Shown: in pieces, positions 49,801 to 61,924 of the stretch
How positions within the stretch are numbered: the stretch's first letter is position 1
How the letters are laid out: the number at the start of each line of letters is the position of its first letter
NCBI GenBank assembly: GCA_964017065.1
Contig: OZ024784.1
Location: forward strand, 12,505,152 to 12,569,151
DNA length: 64,000 nt
Source of the DNA: Haliclona indistincta
Lineage: Eukaryota; Porifera; Demospongiae; Haplosclerida; Chalinidae
Reading direction: 5' to 3'
The notes under the pieces: model-generated
What the model saw: only the letters and a program-made list of their open reading frames with translations
The model's database searches: none
What the model was told of the DNA's origin: nothing
Position numbers and translations under genes: made by a program

Positions 49801-51654
49801 GTAGGAGAACCATGGCAGGACACTGCTGCTGCAGGCTCATTAATGTAGGTTGTTTTTCCAACTGCCAGTGAAATTGATGTTTTGGGACATTGTGTGAGTC
49901 TGTCCTCAGCTCCTGTACAGCCCAAGTGACTATAATGCATTGATTTCTTAGGTCTCTCATAGTGGGAATTGTTCACAGCCATGGGATCTGAGTGACAATA
50001 AACTTAGCTGTATAATTATTGGTAAAACTTACTTTGCGAGTCAACTCCCAACTGTCGGCAAACCACTTGAGCTTCATTATTGGTCCACCCAATCTCACTC
50101 ACCAATCCCCACAGATTCCCGCGACATATCTCAACTGTTCCCTCAGCATCTGTGAGTCCACCAGTTAGACGAATATCCCCATCACTGCAATCTGAATAAT
50201 AAGAACTATAATTATAAAAAGAAATGTATTTATAGAACCACCTTCATAGCAGCGAATTTCAGCAAAATAATTTGTGGGACATGTCACGGATGGATATTGT
50301 GTTTTAGAGCACTGAGAGACACTGTTCTCATATCCCATACAATTCATATAGGAATACACTACTGGTGCATCACTATCACCGAATTGTGTTGTCAGCAGTG
50401 CTGGGGCTAAAGTAGAGGAAACAATTATTAGTTTTGTGTAGTTCCTTTCAATGACTAACCAATTCCAGGATTATAACCAAGCTGCTTGCATGCTACATAA
50501 GCATCAACAGGGTTCCATCCATAGCGACATATCAATCCCCAAACTCCACCTAAACAAACTTCTACTCTTCCTTCCTGCTCAATCTGTCCATCAGCTAGAC
50601 GAACAGCCCCTTCAGGACATGCTTGATCTGGGTATGCTGCACGGTTCTTAAAAGTGATTTTGCAATACACAAAATCAGTATTCTTACGTGTGCATCGAAT
50701 GGCTCGTGAACAACTTGGCAGAGACAAAGTTGTAGATGTAGTGCAAGATGAGTATGCATTGATAGTACATTCATTAAGGTGATTATAGCTGGATTGGCAG
50801 GTCAAGGAGCTGATGGCTGACTGACTTGATCCATATCCTGTTGTGAAAACAGCTACATATGATAGAATAGAGTCACATCCACCAGAATAAATGGCATTAT
50901 GCATTACATGAATATAAGCTGTGTCCAAGTTGCTTGCAGGCAACAGCAGCATCATGCTGGTCCAAGTTACATACTGATGACCAGCGACCACTATAGCAGA
51001 CTTCAAGTCTTCCTTCATGCTCTGTTGTCCCACTCTGTAGACGTATATCACCTTCTAGATTTGATGTGCAAATTTCAGCAGTGTATGATGATATTGGATT
51101 ACACCGTATTCCAGCTGGTCTATAATAGTAGTACGAAGAATAGGAACACTGTGAGAAATATCCAAAACCGCAGTCTGATAACTTTGACTGATGATTACTA
51201 CTGCAATACCATCGACGATTGTCTCTAGGGTTGTATGTCCCAAAATACCCACAGCAGTGAGAATAGTAGGCTGTAAATAAAATCATGGTTGGAGCAGGAA
51301 AAAAAAAGAACTAAAGCATGCAGATAGCTGAGCACAATCAGGTGCATCGTGTCACCGTTTGTTATTGTGAATACCTAGTGGTCCAGAGAATCCCATTTGT
51401 CGGCAGGCAACCTTAGCATCGCTACAGCCCCAACTAGATCCGCAAACTGAATACCAGGCGTTTGACTTGCATATTTGCAGTGTTCCTTGGTTCGGATTAT
51501 TGCCGACGATTCGGAGGTCGTTGACAGTGCAGACTGCAGCAGATAATGGTCATTAACAAAATAATGAGTAAAACACAAGAGTGTTACCTGCAATGGCGCC
51601 AGTGGTTAGCAGTATCACCGCTAGTAGCAAGGATATAATATGCGTTGCAGCCAT
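46847..51654 (-). CDS. SRCR receptor gene 3
   Basis: The plan is the same as copy 2. Exon 1 is 51588-51654 with the same signal peptide (MAATHIISLLLAVILLTTGA); exon 3 is 50908-51270 (363 nt, as in copy 2); the stop is at 46847-46849. It has ten SRCR domains, a short stalk (STVSSTSVSTMSN), the helix VVGVMAVLLVVGLVVIIL and a tail ending SNPAFDEDYEDMDNEHK with an NPAF motif. The exon 7 acceptor is intact (TTATTCAG at about 50193-50200). No frame break was seen in the exons checked. Domains 3 and 4 (VYSYMNCMGYENSVSQC) differ clearly from copies 1 and 2 but match copy 4, while the 5' exons and introns match copy 2. The gene therefore looks like a mosaic. Confidence 0.86.
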
Positions 51655-51878
51655 CTCGCTGGATTAACACAAGCGTTACTGATGGTGAGTGTAGAAAACG
51701 TTACTGAGTTCGCAGGATGAATAGCAGTTAGCATTCATTGTTTACTTTTCTCAGCAGGAATGCAAATGAATATCAAGTATTTTTATTGCACAATAGACAA
51801 CGCGCGTACGCACACCAGCTACATTTGTAAATTTGCCTAAAACTATTAAGAATAGCCTAAGCGACATTATTATAATAG
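51655..51878. other. Intergenic spacer between SRCR genes 3 and 4
   Basis: It carries the promoter of gene 3 and the 3' flank of gene 4. The part near 51839-51870 is the element-free version of the site that holds the 1.93 kb element between genes 2 and 3. Confidence 0.55.
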
Positions 51879-54800
51879 TTATTTGTGCTCATTGTCCATG
51901 TCCTCATAGTCTTCATCAAAGGCTGGATTATTAACTGGCAAAGCACCTGCTGTGTCGATTAACTGATCCTTGTCTCCATATGTTGCTGACTTTCTCTTTG
52001 TAATCACAACAACAGCAAGCCTAAATAAGGTTGACGTTTACAAGACATGAATCACAGTATCAAATATTCTTACAAAATGATGACAACAAGGCCTACAACA
52101 AGCAGAACTGCCATAACTCCAACAACAACGATCAATGGTAGCTGCATTTCGAGGTCACTCTGAGTACCACTGTTTGCGGTTGGTCTTGGATTGCTCATAG
52201 TGGAAACAGATGTGCTAGAAACAGTCGACATGCACACAACTCCAGCAACATTAATATGATCTACAAGACTACTGCTTCCTTGAGTAATTGTGGTTGCGGT
52301 ACAATCAGCAAGTGCACCCTCCGATCCTGAGCATTGCACGTTGGTGAGATGAACAAAACTGCTCGGTTTACCAAATCTAGAGTCTACCACAGCACTGGCT
52401 CCTGTCACAATAGAATATTTATTACTGTTTGACGATTGTCCGAATGCTCACCACTATATTGGAGTCCCAGTTCACGACAGACTACACCAGCATCCCTATC
52501 ATTCCAATTTGTAGCAGAGATATGACCCCACAATGACATGGAACAGATCTCCACAGTTCCTTCTGATCCAACTGCTCCACCCACCAAACGAACTTCACCA
52601 GAAGAACACACTATATAGCAAAAAAGAATTCAACACCCATATTCTTGTCCAAATACTTGCTCACCATCTCTGCATATCACTCCAGCAACATTGGTGTTTG
52701 GACATTCAAATTCACCATAAAGATCTTTAGAACACTCCACTATGTTAGACTCCCAACCATGACATACAACATTAGAGTACACGACTGGTCCATCTCCCTC
52801 TCCAAACATGGAAGAGTTGTTAATAGAAGTTGGTCCTATACAAATACACTCAAAACTTTGATATCCGTCATTTGTCAAGCTTACTTCCTTCACCCATTCC
52901 GAGCTGTTTGCAAGCAACAAAAGCATCTGAAATGCCCCATCCATCTGCACACACAGTTCCCCATAATCCATTGAGACAGACCTCAAGTCTTCCGTTCTTA
53001 TCAACTGATCCTCCGACCAACCTCAATTCTCCTGCTGGGCATGATGCTGTATCATTTATCATATCTAAAAGACACAATTTTAAGTCCATTGAATATACAT
53101 TTTGCAGTCAACACATACTATAGCATCTTATTCCAATAGTGCTTGCACATGATGAGGAACAACTGTCATTAAGGTTACAATCCTTTAGCTGAATTTCATC
53201 GCCAGTACAGGACACATTTTGGAAATAACTCATGTTATTAGGTGTACCAAACCTCCCATCAGTGAACACAGATGCCCCTGTATTGTAGACCCATACACAC
53301 TATTCATGTGCATGATACTTGATCACTTACAGTCATAGTTTGTGTATCCCAGTTGCCTACAAGCTACTCTGGCTTCTTTAGAACCAGCTGAACACAAAGG
53401 TGTCCAGGATCCCTGATAGCAGTATTCTAGTCTTCCTTCAGTGCTGTTGGCTCCTCCACTGAGTCGAATACTGTCATTAACACAGCTACTAGACTCATCA
53501 TATGGCGGCACTTTGGCACACGAACTGTACACCTGACATGCCACACCAGCTACATCAACACTACTAGCCATCATTTTCCCTTGCTCGAGTGGATATGTAG
53601 TCAGTGTACAGTCAGTCAATGTCTGCTCATCACCAGCACACGTGACACCACTGGCATGAATAGTCTTGTTCGGTTTACCATAATGTGAGTCTCTGTATGA
53701 TACAGCACCTGCAGAGAAGGAACACACACATATACTACACAATAACAATTATTGAATACCTTCTCCAAGGAATCCTAACTGCCTACAAGTTGCTGCAGCA
53801 TCATGATCTCCCCAGCCAGACTCTGATATCAGACCCCACAAGTTTCCAAAGCATATCTCCACAGTACCCTCTAAGTTAGTTGATCCTCCAACAAGACGTA
53901 TATCACCATCATTGCATTCTATAGTGTAACTCAGTAAATGCATTAAAATAATGATAGTTATCATACGTTCTCCACAGAGAAGTCCAGCTGTGTGTCCACG
54001 AGAGCAAGAGAAGGAGAGATACTCATTCTTAGAGCACATTGCAAAGCTAGTTTCCCAACCACCACACGATACATTAGAGTACAATATAGGACCATAGCCA
54101 GCACCAAAGTATGAGTTGTGATAAGCCACTGGTTCTGTAGGAGAAACAATACTTAATTCTAAAGGTACATTCACACAGTTCTTTACCAAGTTCTCCATAG
54201 CCCAACTCTTGACAGAGAATATGAGCATCAGTTTTGTCCCACGCTTGATCACACACGCTTCCCCATACTCCATTTGAACACACCTCAATCCTTCCTTCCT
54301 GTTGGATCACACCATCGATCAGTCTGACTGCACCTTCACTGCAGACACCAGGAGCTGTGTGTGTGTGTGTGGAGGTACACATCATGCAGCTACTTCACAC
54401 AGTAAAGCAAGCTTACTGTAACAGCGTATCCCAATGCTTGGGCATGATGGCAAACAGTCAATAGCGTCATACATAGTGCAGTCTCCCAGCATTGCCTCAG
54501 ATGCAGAACTGCTGCATGTGATATTCTGAAAAAGGCTGTAGTTGCTCACTGATCCAAATGTTCCATCAGTTATTACAGCAGCTCCTATGATATATTGATG
54601 GAATAATGATCAACTCTTTACTTTATGGTTTACCAGTATAATGAGTATATCCCAGTTGTTTACAAGCCACAGTAGCCTCTTGTGATCGTAGAGTACAGAA
54701 TGGAGACCATTGTCCATTGTAACAATGCTCTAGTCTTCCTTCATTTGATGTTTGTCCTCCCATTAGACGTATCGCATTATTCTGGCATACAGTAGTACTG

Positions 54801-57800
54801 GGTGGTGAAGAGGGAGGAACACAAGGAGCTTGAGTGGTAGGAGAACCATGGCAGGACACTGCTGCTGCAGGCTCATTAATGTAGGTCGTTTTTCCAACTG
54901 CCAGTGAAATTGATGTTTTGGGACATTGTGTCAGTCTGTCCTCAGCTCCTGTACACCCCAAGTGACTATAATGCATTGATTTCTTAGGTCTCTCATAGTG
55001 GGAATTGTTCACAGCCATGGGATCTGAGTGACAATAAACTTAGCTGTATAATTATTGGTAAAACTAACTTTGTGAGTCAACTCCCAGTTGTCGGCAAACC
55101 ACTTGAGCTTCATTATTGGTCCAACCAATCTCACTCACCAATCCCCACAGATTCCCACGACATATCTCAATTGTTCCCTCAGCACCTGTGAGTCCACCAG
55201 TTAGACGAATATCTCCATCAATGCAATCTGAATAATAAGAACTATAATTATAAAAATAAATGTATTTTATAGAATCACCTTCATAGCAGCGAATTTCAGC
55301 AAAATAATTTGTGGGACATGTCACGGATGGATATTGTGTTTTAGAGCACTGAGACACACTGTTCTCATATCCCATACAATTCATATAGGAATACACCACT
55401 GGTGCATCACTATCACCGAATTGTGTAGTCAGCAGTGCTGGGGCTAAAGTAGAGAAAACAATAATAGTTTTGTGTAGTTCCTTTCAATGACTAACCAATT
55501 CCAGGATTATAACCAAGCTGCTTGCATGCTACATAAGCATCAACAGGGTTCCATCCATAGCGACAGATCAATCCCCAAACTCCACCTAAACAAACTTCTA
55601 CTCTTCCTTCCTGCTCAATCTGTCCATCAGCTAGACGAACAGCCCCTTCAGGACATGCTTGATCTGGGTATGCTGCACAGTTCTTAAAAGTGATTTTGTA
55701 TACACAAAATCAGTATTCTTACGTGTGCATCGAATGGCTCGTGAACAACTTGGCAGAGACAAAGTTGTAGATGTAGTGCAAGATGAGTATCCATTGATGG
55801 TGCATTCATTAAGGTGATTATAGCTGGATTGGCAGGTCAAGGAGCTGATGGCTGACTGACTTGATCCATATCCTGTTGTGAAAACAGCTACATATGATAG
55901 AATAGAGTCACATCCACCAGAATAAATGGCATTATGCATTACATGAATATAAGCTGTGTCCAAGTTGCTTGCAGGCAACAGCAGCATCATGCTGGTCCAA
56001 GTTACAAAGTAAAGTAAAAAAGCTTTAATAAAAAAACTGGGAAGTGTAGGGATGACTCTTAAAAAAGGAAAGGAACAAGATGGGATGATGCTTGCAAAAG
56101 TAAAGGAACAAGATGGAATAATGCTAAGCTTGCAAATGTAAAAGTCCCAAGTATCCCTACATCAGCGGCTTGCTGCGAACTGACAAATACGGAATCCTCT
56201 TCCTATACCTTTACAATTGTCGATTACTTCATCGGACTGCATCCTCCAAGCACAGCTATCTGCAGCTTATTTACAACTGTCAACTACTTCATCGGACTGC
56301 GTCCTCCTAAACACAGATACCTCTAGTTATTTACAACCATCAATGACTTCATCGGACTGCGTCCTCCAAACACAGATACATCTAGTTATTTACAACTGTC
56401 AACTACTTGATCGGACTGCGTCCTCCTAAACACATATACCTCTAGTTATTTACAACCGTCAATTACTCCATCGGACTGCGTCCTCCTTCAAGCCGCTGAT
56501 GTAGGGATACTTGGGACTTTTACATTTGCAAGCTTAGCATTATTCCATCTTGTTCCTTTACTTTTGCAAGCATCATCCCATCTTGTTCCTTTCCTTTTTT
56601 AAGAGTCATCCCTACACTTCCCAGTTTTTTTATTAAAGCTTTTTTACTTTACTTGTTCCTGTTACTTTTTTGATCACTATCAGTTTGAACTTATTATTTG
56701 TATTCTATGTTAGATGTTATTTCATTTTGACAACTCTGTGAGCAGCAGTTACTAGTCTAGCAGATGTGAACGTGCACAGCTAGGGTCTGGAGAGTAAGGA
56801 GTGTAGTTTAAAATAATGTTTAATAATTATTACTAATCATTCATTGAAAGGTTTAAAATAGTAAAGAGGTTAAGGACGCAGACAGCAAAATATCAAGTCC
56901 AGGTATGATTTGACAACATGATACTTGTTAGTACAGGGATGAAGGAAGAGACCGTAATACTGACAACTCATGATGCTGCAAGCCCAATAGTACGAGCGAG
57001 CACGCCTAGTAGAACCTTGTTGATGTCAATATCACACTCACAGAGGCTTCTAGTCCTTTACAACTTATCTGCGTGGTGTAGGAACCTTACTGTGCGTAGA
57101 ATCTTGCTGCCGGTAACTTAGAATACTTGTTCACGTCTGGGTATGTCAGTTTTAACCCGCCATCTGAAGCTTTAACGAACAGATCAGTGTTACTTAGGGT
57201 ATAGTACTGCTCTAGATAAATTTCATACCTCTGGCTTGCGCGCTGAAGCGTCCAGAGCAGAGACAAAACGCAGTATCGATCGAGATAGCTACAAAACTGA
57301 TGTGGGCGGAGTTAATGATACGAGCGTCAAGAGGGTTAAATATTTAATGGCGTCTTCAGTCCAAAACGGTCCAAAAACCATGTTTTTCATGGATTACTCG
57401 CTTCTGGTAGTGTTTAATGCCCATCTAAGAAGTAAGTGCACTATTCCAGATGTATACACGTGCAATTGTGCAGGTTTGGTAGTGATTCGTTCACACAGGA
57501 CAGCGCTAGGCTTACTGAAAGAAGAAAGAAGAAAGAAGAAGAAAGAAGAAGAAGATGAACAATTCGCGTGGGCGGCGATTTTTGTTTACCACTTTAGAAA
57601 CGTCTACTCGCTTCGCCAAAGGTATTTCCAAGCTCAGAACAATCGCCTGATCAATCTTAGATGTCTGGAATCTCGAGAAACGCTACAACAACGAAGATCT
57701 TCAACGGCCTCCCTGAGAGTCGCCATCTTGATTTTCGTCGACAAGCAAGCAGTCTCGGCGACTTTCATAGACTTCCTACAAGCGCTCGCACTTCAGATTC

Positions 57801-58601
57801 CCTTAGAGATAGTGAAAATGCAGTAGAAATGTATACCAGTGGAGATATGTGCGAAAACTCATTTTCACACATGAGTAGCCGCCATCTTAGTTCGAGGTCA
57901 TCCCTACATATCATTGCCGATCGGCAATGATAATACTGATGACCAGCGACCACTATAGCAGACTTCAAGTCTTCCTTCATACTCATTTGCCCCGCTCTGT
58001 AGTCGTATATCACCCTCTGCATTCGATGAACAAGTCGGAGCAGTGTAGGTTGATAATGATAATGGATTGCATCGTATCCCTGCTCCATACCAATAGTAAT
58101 TGTTAGTGTAGGAACAAGAGTAACTATATCCATTGCTGCAGCTAGCCAGAGTTGACTGATGAGTACTACTGCAATACCATCGACGATTGTCTCTAGGGTT
58201 GTATGTTCCGTAGTAGCCACAGCAGTGAGCATAATATGCTGTAGTAAGTAACGATAATAATAATAGCATTTATCATTTTTATCGCTCAGTATTATCATTC
58301 TTCTGAATAGCAATTGTATCTACCTAGTGGTCCTGTGAACCCCATTTGTCGGCAAGCAACTCTAGCATCATTGCAGTCCCAGCTGTTTCCACAAACGTGC
58401 CACCAATTGTTTGATTTGCATATCTGCAGTGCTCCTTGGTTTGGATTAGAACCGAATATTCTAAGGTCGTTGTTAGTGCAAACTGCAGAAAAGAACGACA
58501 CGAGTTCAGAATGCGTCTTTTTCAAGATGTACTTTTTTACCTGCAATGGCGCCAGTTGCTAACAGTACCAGCAAGATCACGGATATAAGCTTCGCAGACA
58601 T
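51879..58601 (-). pseudogene. SRCR receptor gene 4, interrupted in exon 3 by a 1.93 kb element
   Basis: Exon 1 is 58541-58601 (MSAKLISVILLVLLATGAIA), exon 2 is about 58324-58482 and the stop is 51879-51881 with the same NPAF tail as gene 3. Exon 3 begins at 58238 and reads through EGRLEVCYSGRWSSV to 57934, where the element starts. It resumes at 56006 with CNLDQHDAAVACKQLG and ends at 55943. The two parts total 369 nt (123 codons), so the insertion is exact and the exon is otherwise intact. Reading into the element gives a stop within 12 codons. All downstream exons seem open and closely match gene 3. Unless the element is spliced out, only a fragment of the first two SRCR domains is made. 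The 5' exons are the most diverged of the four copies. Confidence 0.7.
56007..57933. mobile_element. 1.93 kb mobile element, copy 2, inside a coding exon
   Basis: It has the same structure and orientation as 44897-46826: long inverted repeat with 60-bp tandem units, an open frame at 57236-57826 and a perfect 24-bp palindrome at 57909-57932. Comparison with the uninterrupted exon of genes 2 and 3 (GTTACATACTGATG) defines the ends: GTTACA, the element, then TACTGATG. No host base is duplicated or lost, and the target is A|T. Near-identity to copy 1 implies recent movement, or segmental copying. Confidence 0.85.
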
Positions 58602-58840
58602 TTTTCTAGGCAGCCTGATGCTGGCTTTATTCAGTTATTTGTGATGTGCAATTCAAGTATGTGTCCAACATTCATTGAGTCAGTACAGGTCACGACTATG
58701 CCACACACGTAATTACTTTATTCATAATGATGTAGGCAACAATGATTTAGAATAGGATATCATCTTGTGTGTACACAACAGAATCTGCATCAACAGCTAG
58801 AGATCACACAAACTAGTTACAGTGTGTTATGTTATATGCT
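58602..58840. other. Intergenic spacer, no gene
   Basis: This 239-bp stretch lies between the start of SRCR gene 4 and the stop of the coiled-coil gene, both on the minus strand. It probably holds the SRCR gene 4 promoter and the other gene's poly(A) site. Confidence 0.5.
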
Positions 58841-60790
58841 TTAGTCTTCATTCTGTTGATCAGCCATTCGCCGAGCTAGCTCTTCATCTCTCTTAGCAGT
58901 CTCCTGAGCCTAAAACAACAAACAATAGATTTTACATGTAACATGAATACCTTTCTCTTCCTGTCATACTCTTCTGCTGCAAGTCGTTGCAAGGCTTCAA
59001 AGTCAACAACGTCTGTACCCTACAAAGAACAGGTGTGATAGTATTACCTTAGGATAGTTATAGTCATTTACAAGTTCTTCTCTTGTTAACTGTAAAGCCA
59101 ATTCCTCATCTGCGGTATGCCGTGTTGTATGTTCCTTGTTATACTCAGCAGCAAGTCTTCTAGCTAACTCTTCATCTTCACGATATCGTTCTCCTTTCAT
59201 TTCCAGCTGAAGCTGACGAGCTACTTGAGCATCATGAATCAAATTAGAGGACTGCATGAAATACAGAGACAAAAACATGATAAAACAATAGAGAGAGAGA
59301 GAGAGAGAGAAAGATAGATAGGGATCACCTGAGTAGACTGGTTCACTGGAGCTGTTGATTGTCTCAGCTGAGGACTACTTGCATTTTGAGCAACTCTGTT
59401 CCCAATATTTATCTGATACCCAGGTGGTCCTCCAATATGTTGTTGATATCCGCTAGCATGAGGAGGTCCTGCAGTATGTTGCTGATATCCAGATGCATGA
59501 GGAGGTCCTCCACTGGTAGTGTGCTGCCAGTTTGTCTGGCTTCCTCCAGCCCATTGCTGAGGTGTTGCTCCTGATTCTCTTCCATAAGTTTGTGGATTAG
59601 TTGCACCGGATCCAGTAGCAAGCTGTGCATTAGCTGGTGAGCTACCAGAAGAGTTCAAAGTATCGTTGCCGTCCTTTCTCTGGTCTAGTTCAACTCCAAC
59701 TGCAGCTGCAAGATCCAAAGACTCTCTCCTCATTTTACGAGCTTCGTCCATTGCTTCTTTGGCACGAAGGTGATTCTCTTTAGTACGACGATCAGCTTCC
59801 TCTAATTCAGCTGCCCAGTTTCTTAAGCGGTCTTCCTCTTTCTGTAGATGAGACTCCCTCATCTTTAGATCATGCTCATGTGCTTGCAGTGCTGCAGCAT
59901 GATCTGACTGATGAGAAAACAGCACTGTCACAGAAACACCAATGTACAATACATGATTATTTAAGTTAGCTCCCTTCTTGACTGTAGCTAGATTACTGTA
60001 TTACCTATGTTCCTTACATTAGCACAGACAACACATGCCAACAACAACATGCATGTATTGATTAATATTTGTACCTGTTTCTGTTGTAGCTGCTGCTGCT
60101 CTGGTCCATTGCCTATATCAAACTCTCTCAGATTAAGCTCCTTTTCTCTCTGGAACAAAGCGTCTTCCTGACTCCTCAGCTCCATCTCCTTTTGCTGAAT
60201 AGCCATTTCCTTTTCCTTTACATTATACTCTCTTTCTTCAATATCGGCTTGGCTTTTGCTGTGATGTTGGCTTTGTGAGAGTGTTTGGAATATCTCCATG
60301 TTTTGCTCATACTGGGCAATCTTCTGTTTCATTGATGTCACTTGATGAGTTAAGGTCTCAATTTCCTTCTGCATTGTCTGCTTTTCTTCTTGCAGGATCT
60401 CTTTCTGACTATGAAGCGAACTAACTTCTGAGACAAGACGATCTTTCTTCTCTTTTTGCTGTTCAATCTCAAGATGAAGTGCTTCCAGTTCAGCTGTATC
60501 ATGATGAGGAACTACATTTCTTGGGGAAGTGAACGGTTGTTTGATTGCTGATTGAGAAGGTGTGTTGGGTAAGGTGCCCAAGGGACTGCCAAAACCAAGA
60601 GACTCAGGTGGTTCTTGTGAAAACGAACTTGATAAAGATGGCGGACAGTACTGGGAAGATGTGTCTGGTCTGCCTACTAGAAAGCAATGAAATAAAGCTG
60701 TAAGCGTTTGGACACTAAACCAAGTCATTTACCATTAGTATCAGCAGTCATACGTGGCTTGCGAGGGTGAGGACGAGGCGGTGTTGCCAT
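58841..60790 (-). CDS. Coiled-coil protein with repeated DEELA (UIM/MIU-like) motifs
   Basis: Six minus-strand exons (60733-60790, 60075-60676, 59329-59907, 59048-59251, 58951-59019, 58841-58909) give 526 residues from ATG at 60790 (MATPPRPHPRKPRMTADTN). I do not recognise a named family. Residues ~90-300 form long coiled coils (LEIEQQKEKKDRLVSEVSSL, MQKEIETLTHQVTSMKQKIA, REYNVKEKEMAIQQKEMELR). Residues ~310-400 are Gly/Gln/Pro-rich with near repeats of GGPPHASGYQQH. The C-terminus has four related motifs: HDAQVARQLQLEM, DEELARRLAAEY, DEELALQLTREEL and DEELARRMADQQ. These resemble ubiquitin-interacting helices (acidic patch, then Ala/Leu core), so binding of ubiquitinated cargo is possible but unproven. 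It is divergent from the M13 peptidase gene, 202 bp between starts. Confidence 0.8.
59291..59311. repeat. GA microsatellite in an intron
   Basis: About ten GA units lie just downstream (minus strand) of the exon ending at 59329. Confidence 0.85.
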
Positions 60791-60992
60791 GATGGAAAAG
60801 AAGAGGGGGACTTTCCCGCAGACATGCAACGCCCCTCTAAAGCCACACCTTGGCACGTGATGTGCACCAAGCCACCAACTACTGCAGAGAGAGCTGATTG
60901 CTTCGATTCATTGTCCCTGATTGTCATTTCCCGAGTCCGCAATAGTGGCTAGTAGTCTTAGGACAGGGTCTTTCGAACAATTCGAGACAAAT
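60791..60992. promoter_or_regulatory. Divergent promoter region (coiled-coil gene / M13 peptidase)
   Basis: Two head-to-head start codons lie 202 bp apart, so the region must drive both genes. It contains a CACGTG E-box core within GGCACGTGATG at about 60852. No TATA box is evident, consistent with a housekeeping-type shared promoter. Confidence 0.5.
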
Positions 60993-61857
60993 ATGGACGA
61001 GGAAGACCACGGTCTTGTTAGTAGAAGGGCTAGGAATGGCATCAAGTGCAGCCCTTTTCTTCTACTGATACTACTCGTGACTTTCCTTGCTCTCTCGGTG
61101 TTTCTTGCCGTGGCTTTAATAGGTGTGAGCGTGCCATTCGGACTAAAATCGAACTGTGACACTAGCACCTGCACCACTGCTAGTTGTGTTCAACTAGCTG
61201 CTACTGTCCTGTCGAACATGAACACCTCTGTGAATCCTTGTGAAGATTTTTACAACTACAGCTGTGGCGGCTGGGTGGATGATAACATTATCCCTCCTGG
61301 TCGTGGTCTATGGGGAGTCTTCGACCAGTTGAACAACAAAAATCAAGTTCGTCTGAAGAAACTGATTGAAGGAGAACAGGACAATGATGTACCAGCTATT
61401 CAACTTGCTCGTCAGCTGTATGAGGCATGCACAGATCTTGACGCAATTAACAAAATTGGTCCACAACCTCTTTTAGACACCCTCAACTCTACCGGGGGCT
61501 GGAGCTTGCTTGGACAAGTAGGAAACTGTAAGCATTCTTAAATAGTTTCATGATGCACCAATCTCAAATACGTGTACTAAAAATACAGTCGTGTGGATAA
61601 GATGGCAAGGGCTTAGACATGTAATGTATACACTAAGTTCCTGTTGGTGCTCATGTATTCCCATATACTGTATTACTTCCTTAAGGAAATAATTATTTTG
61701 TTGCTCTTAGCTTCACTGGACATCAACGGAATCTCTTTCCGTCAGTCAAAGAGTCTGGGCAATCCTGCATTCTTCTCTTTCGACCTTGGAATCGATGATA
61801 AAAATTCATCATTGCATATTACTGAGGTATCATTGACACTGTTCTTAACTCTCTTAC

Positions 61858-61924
<67 letters not shown>

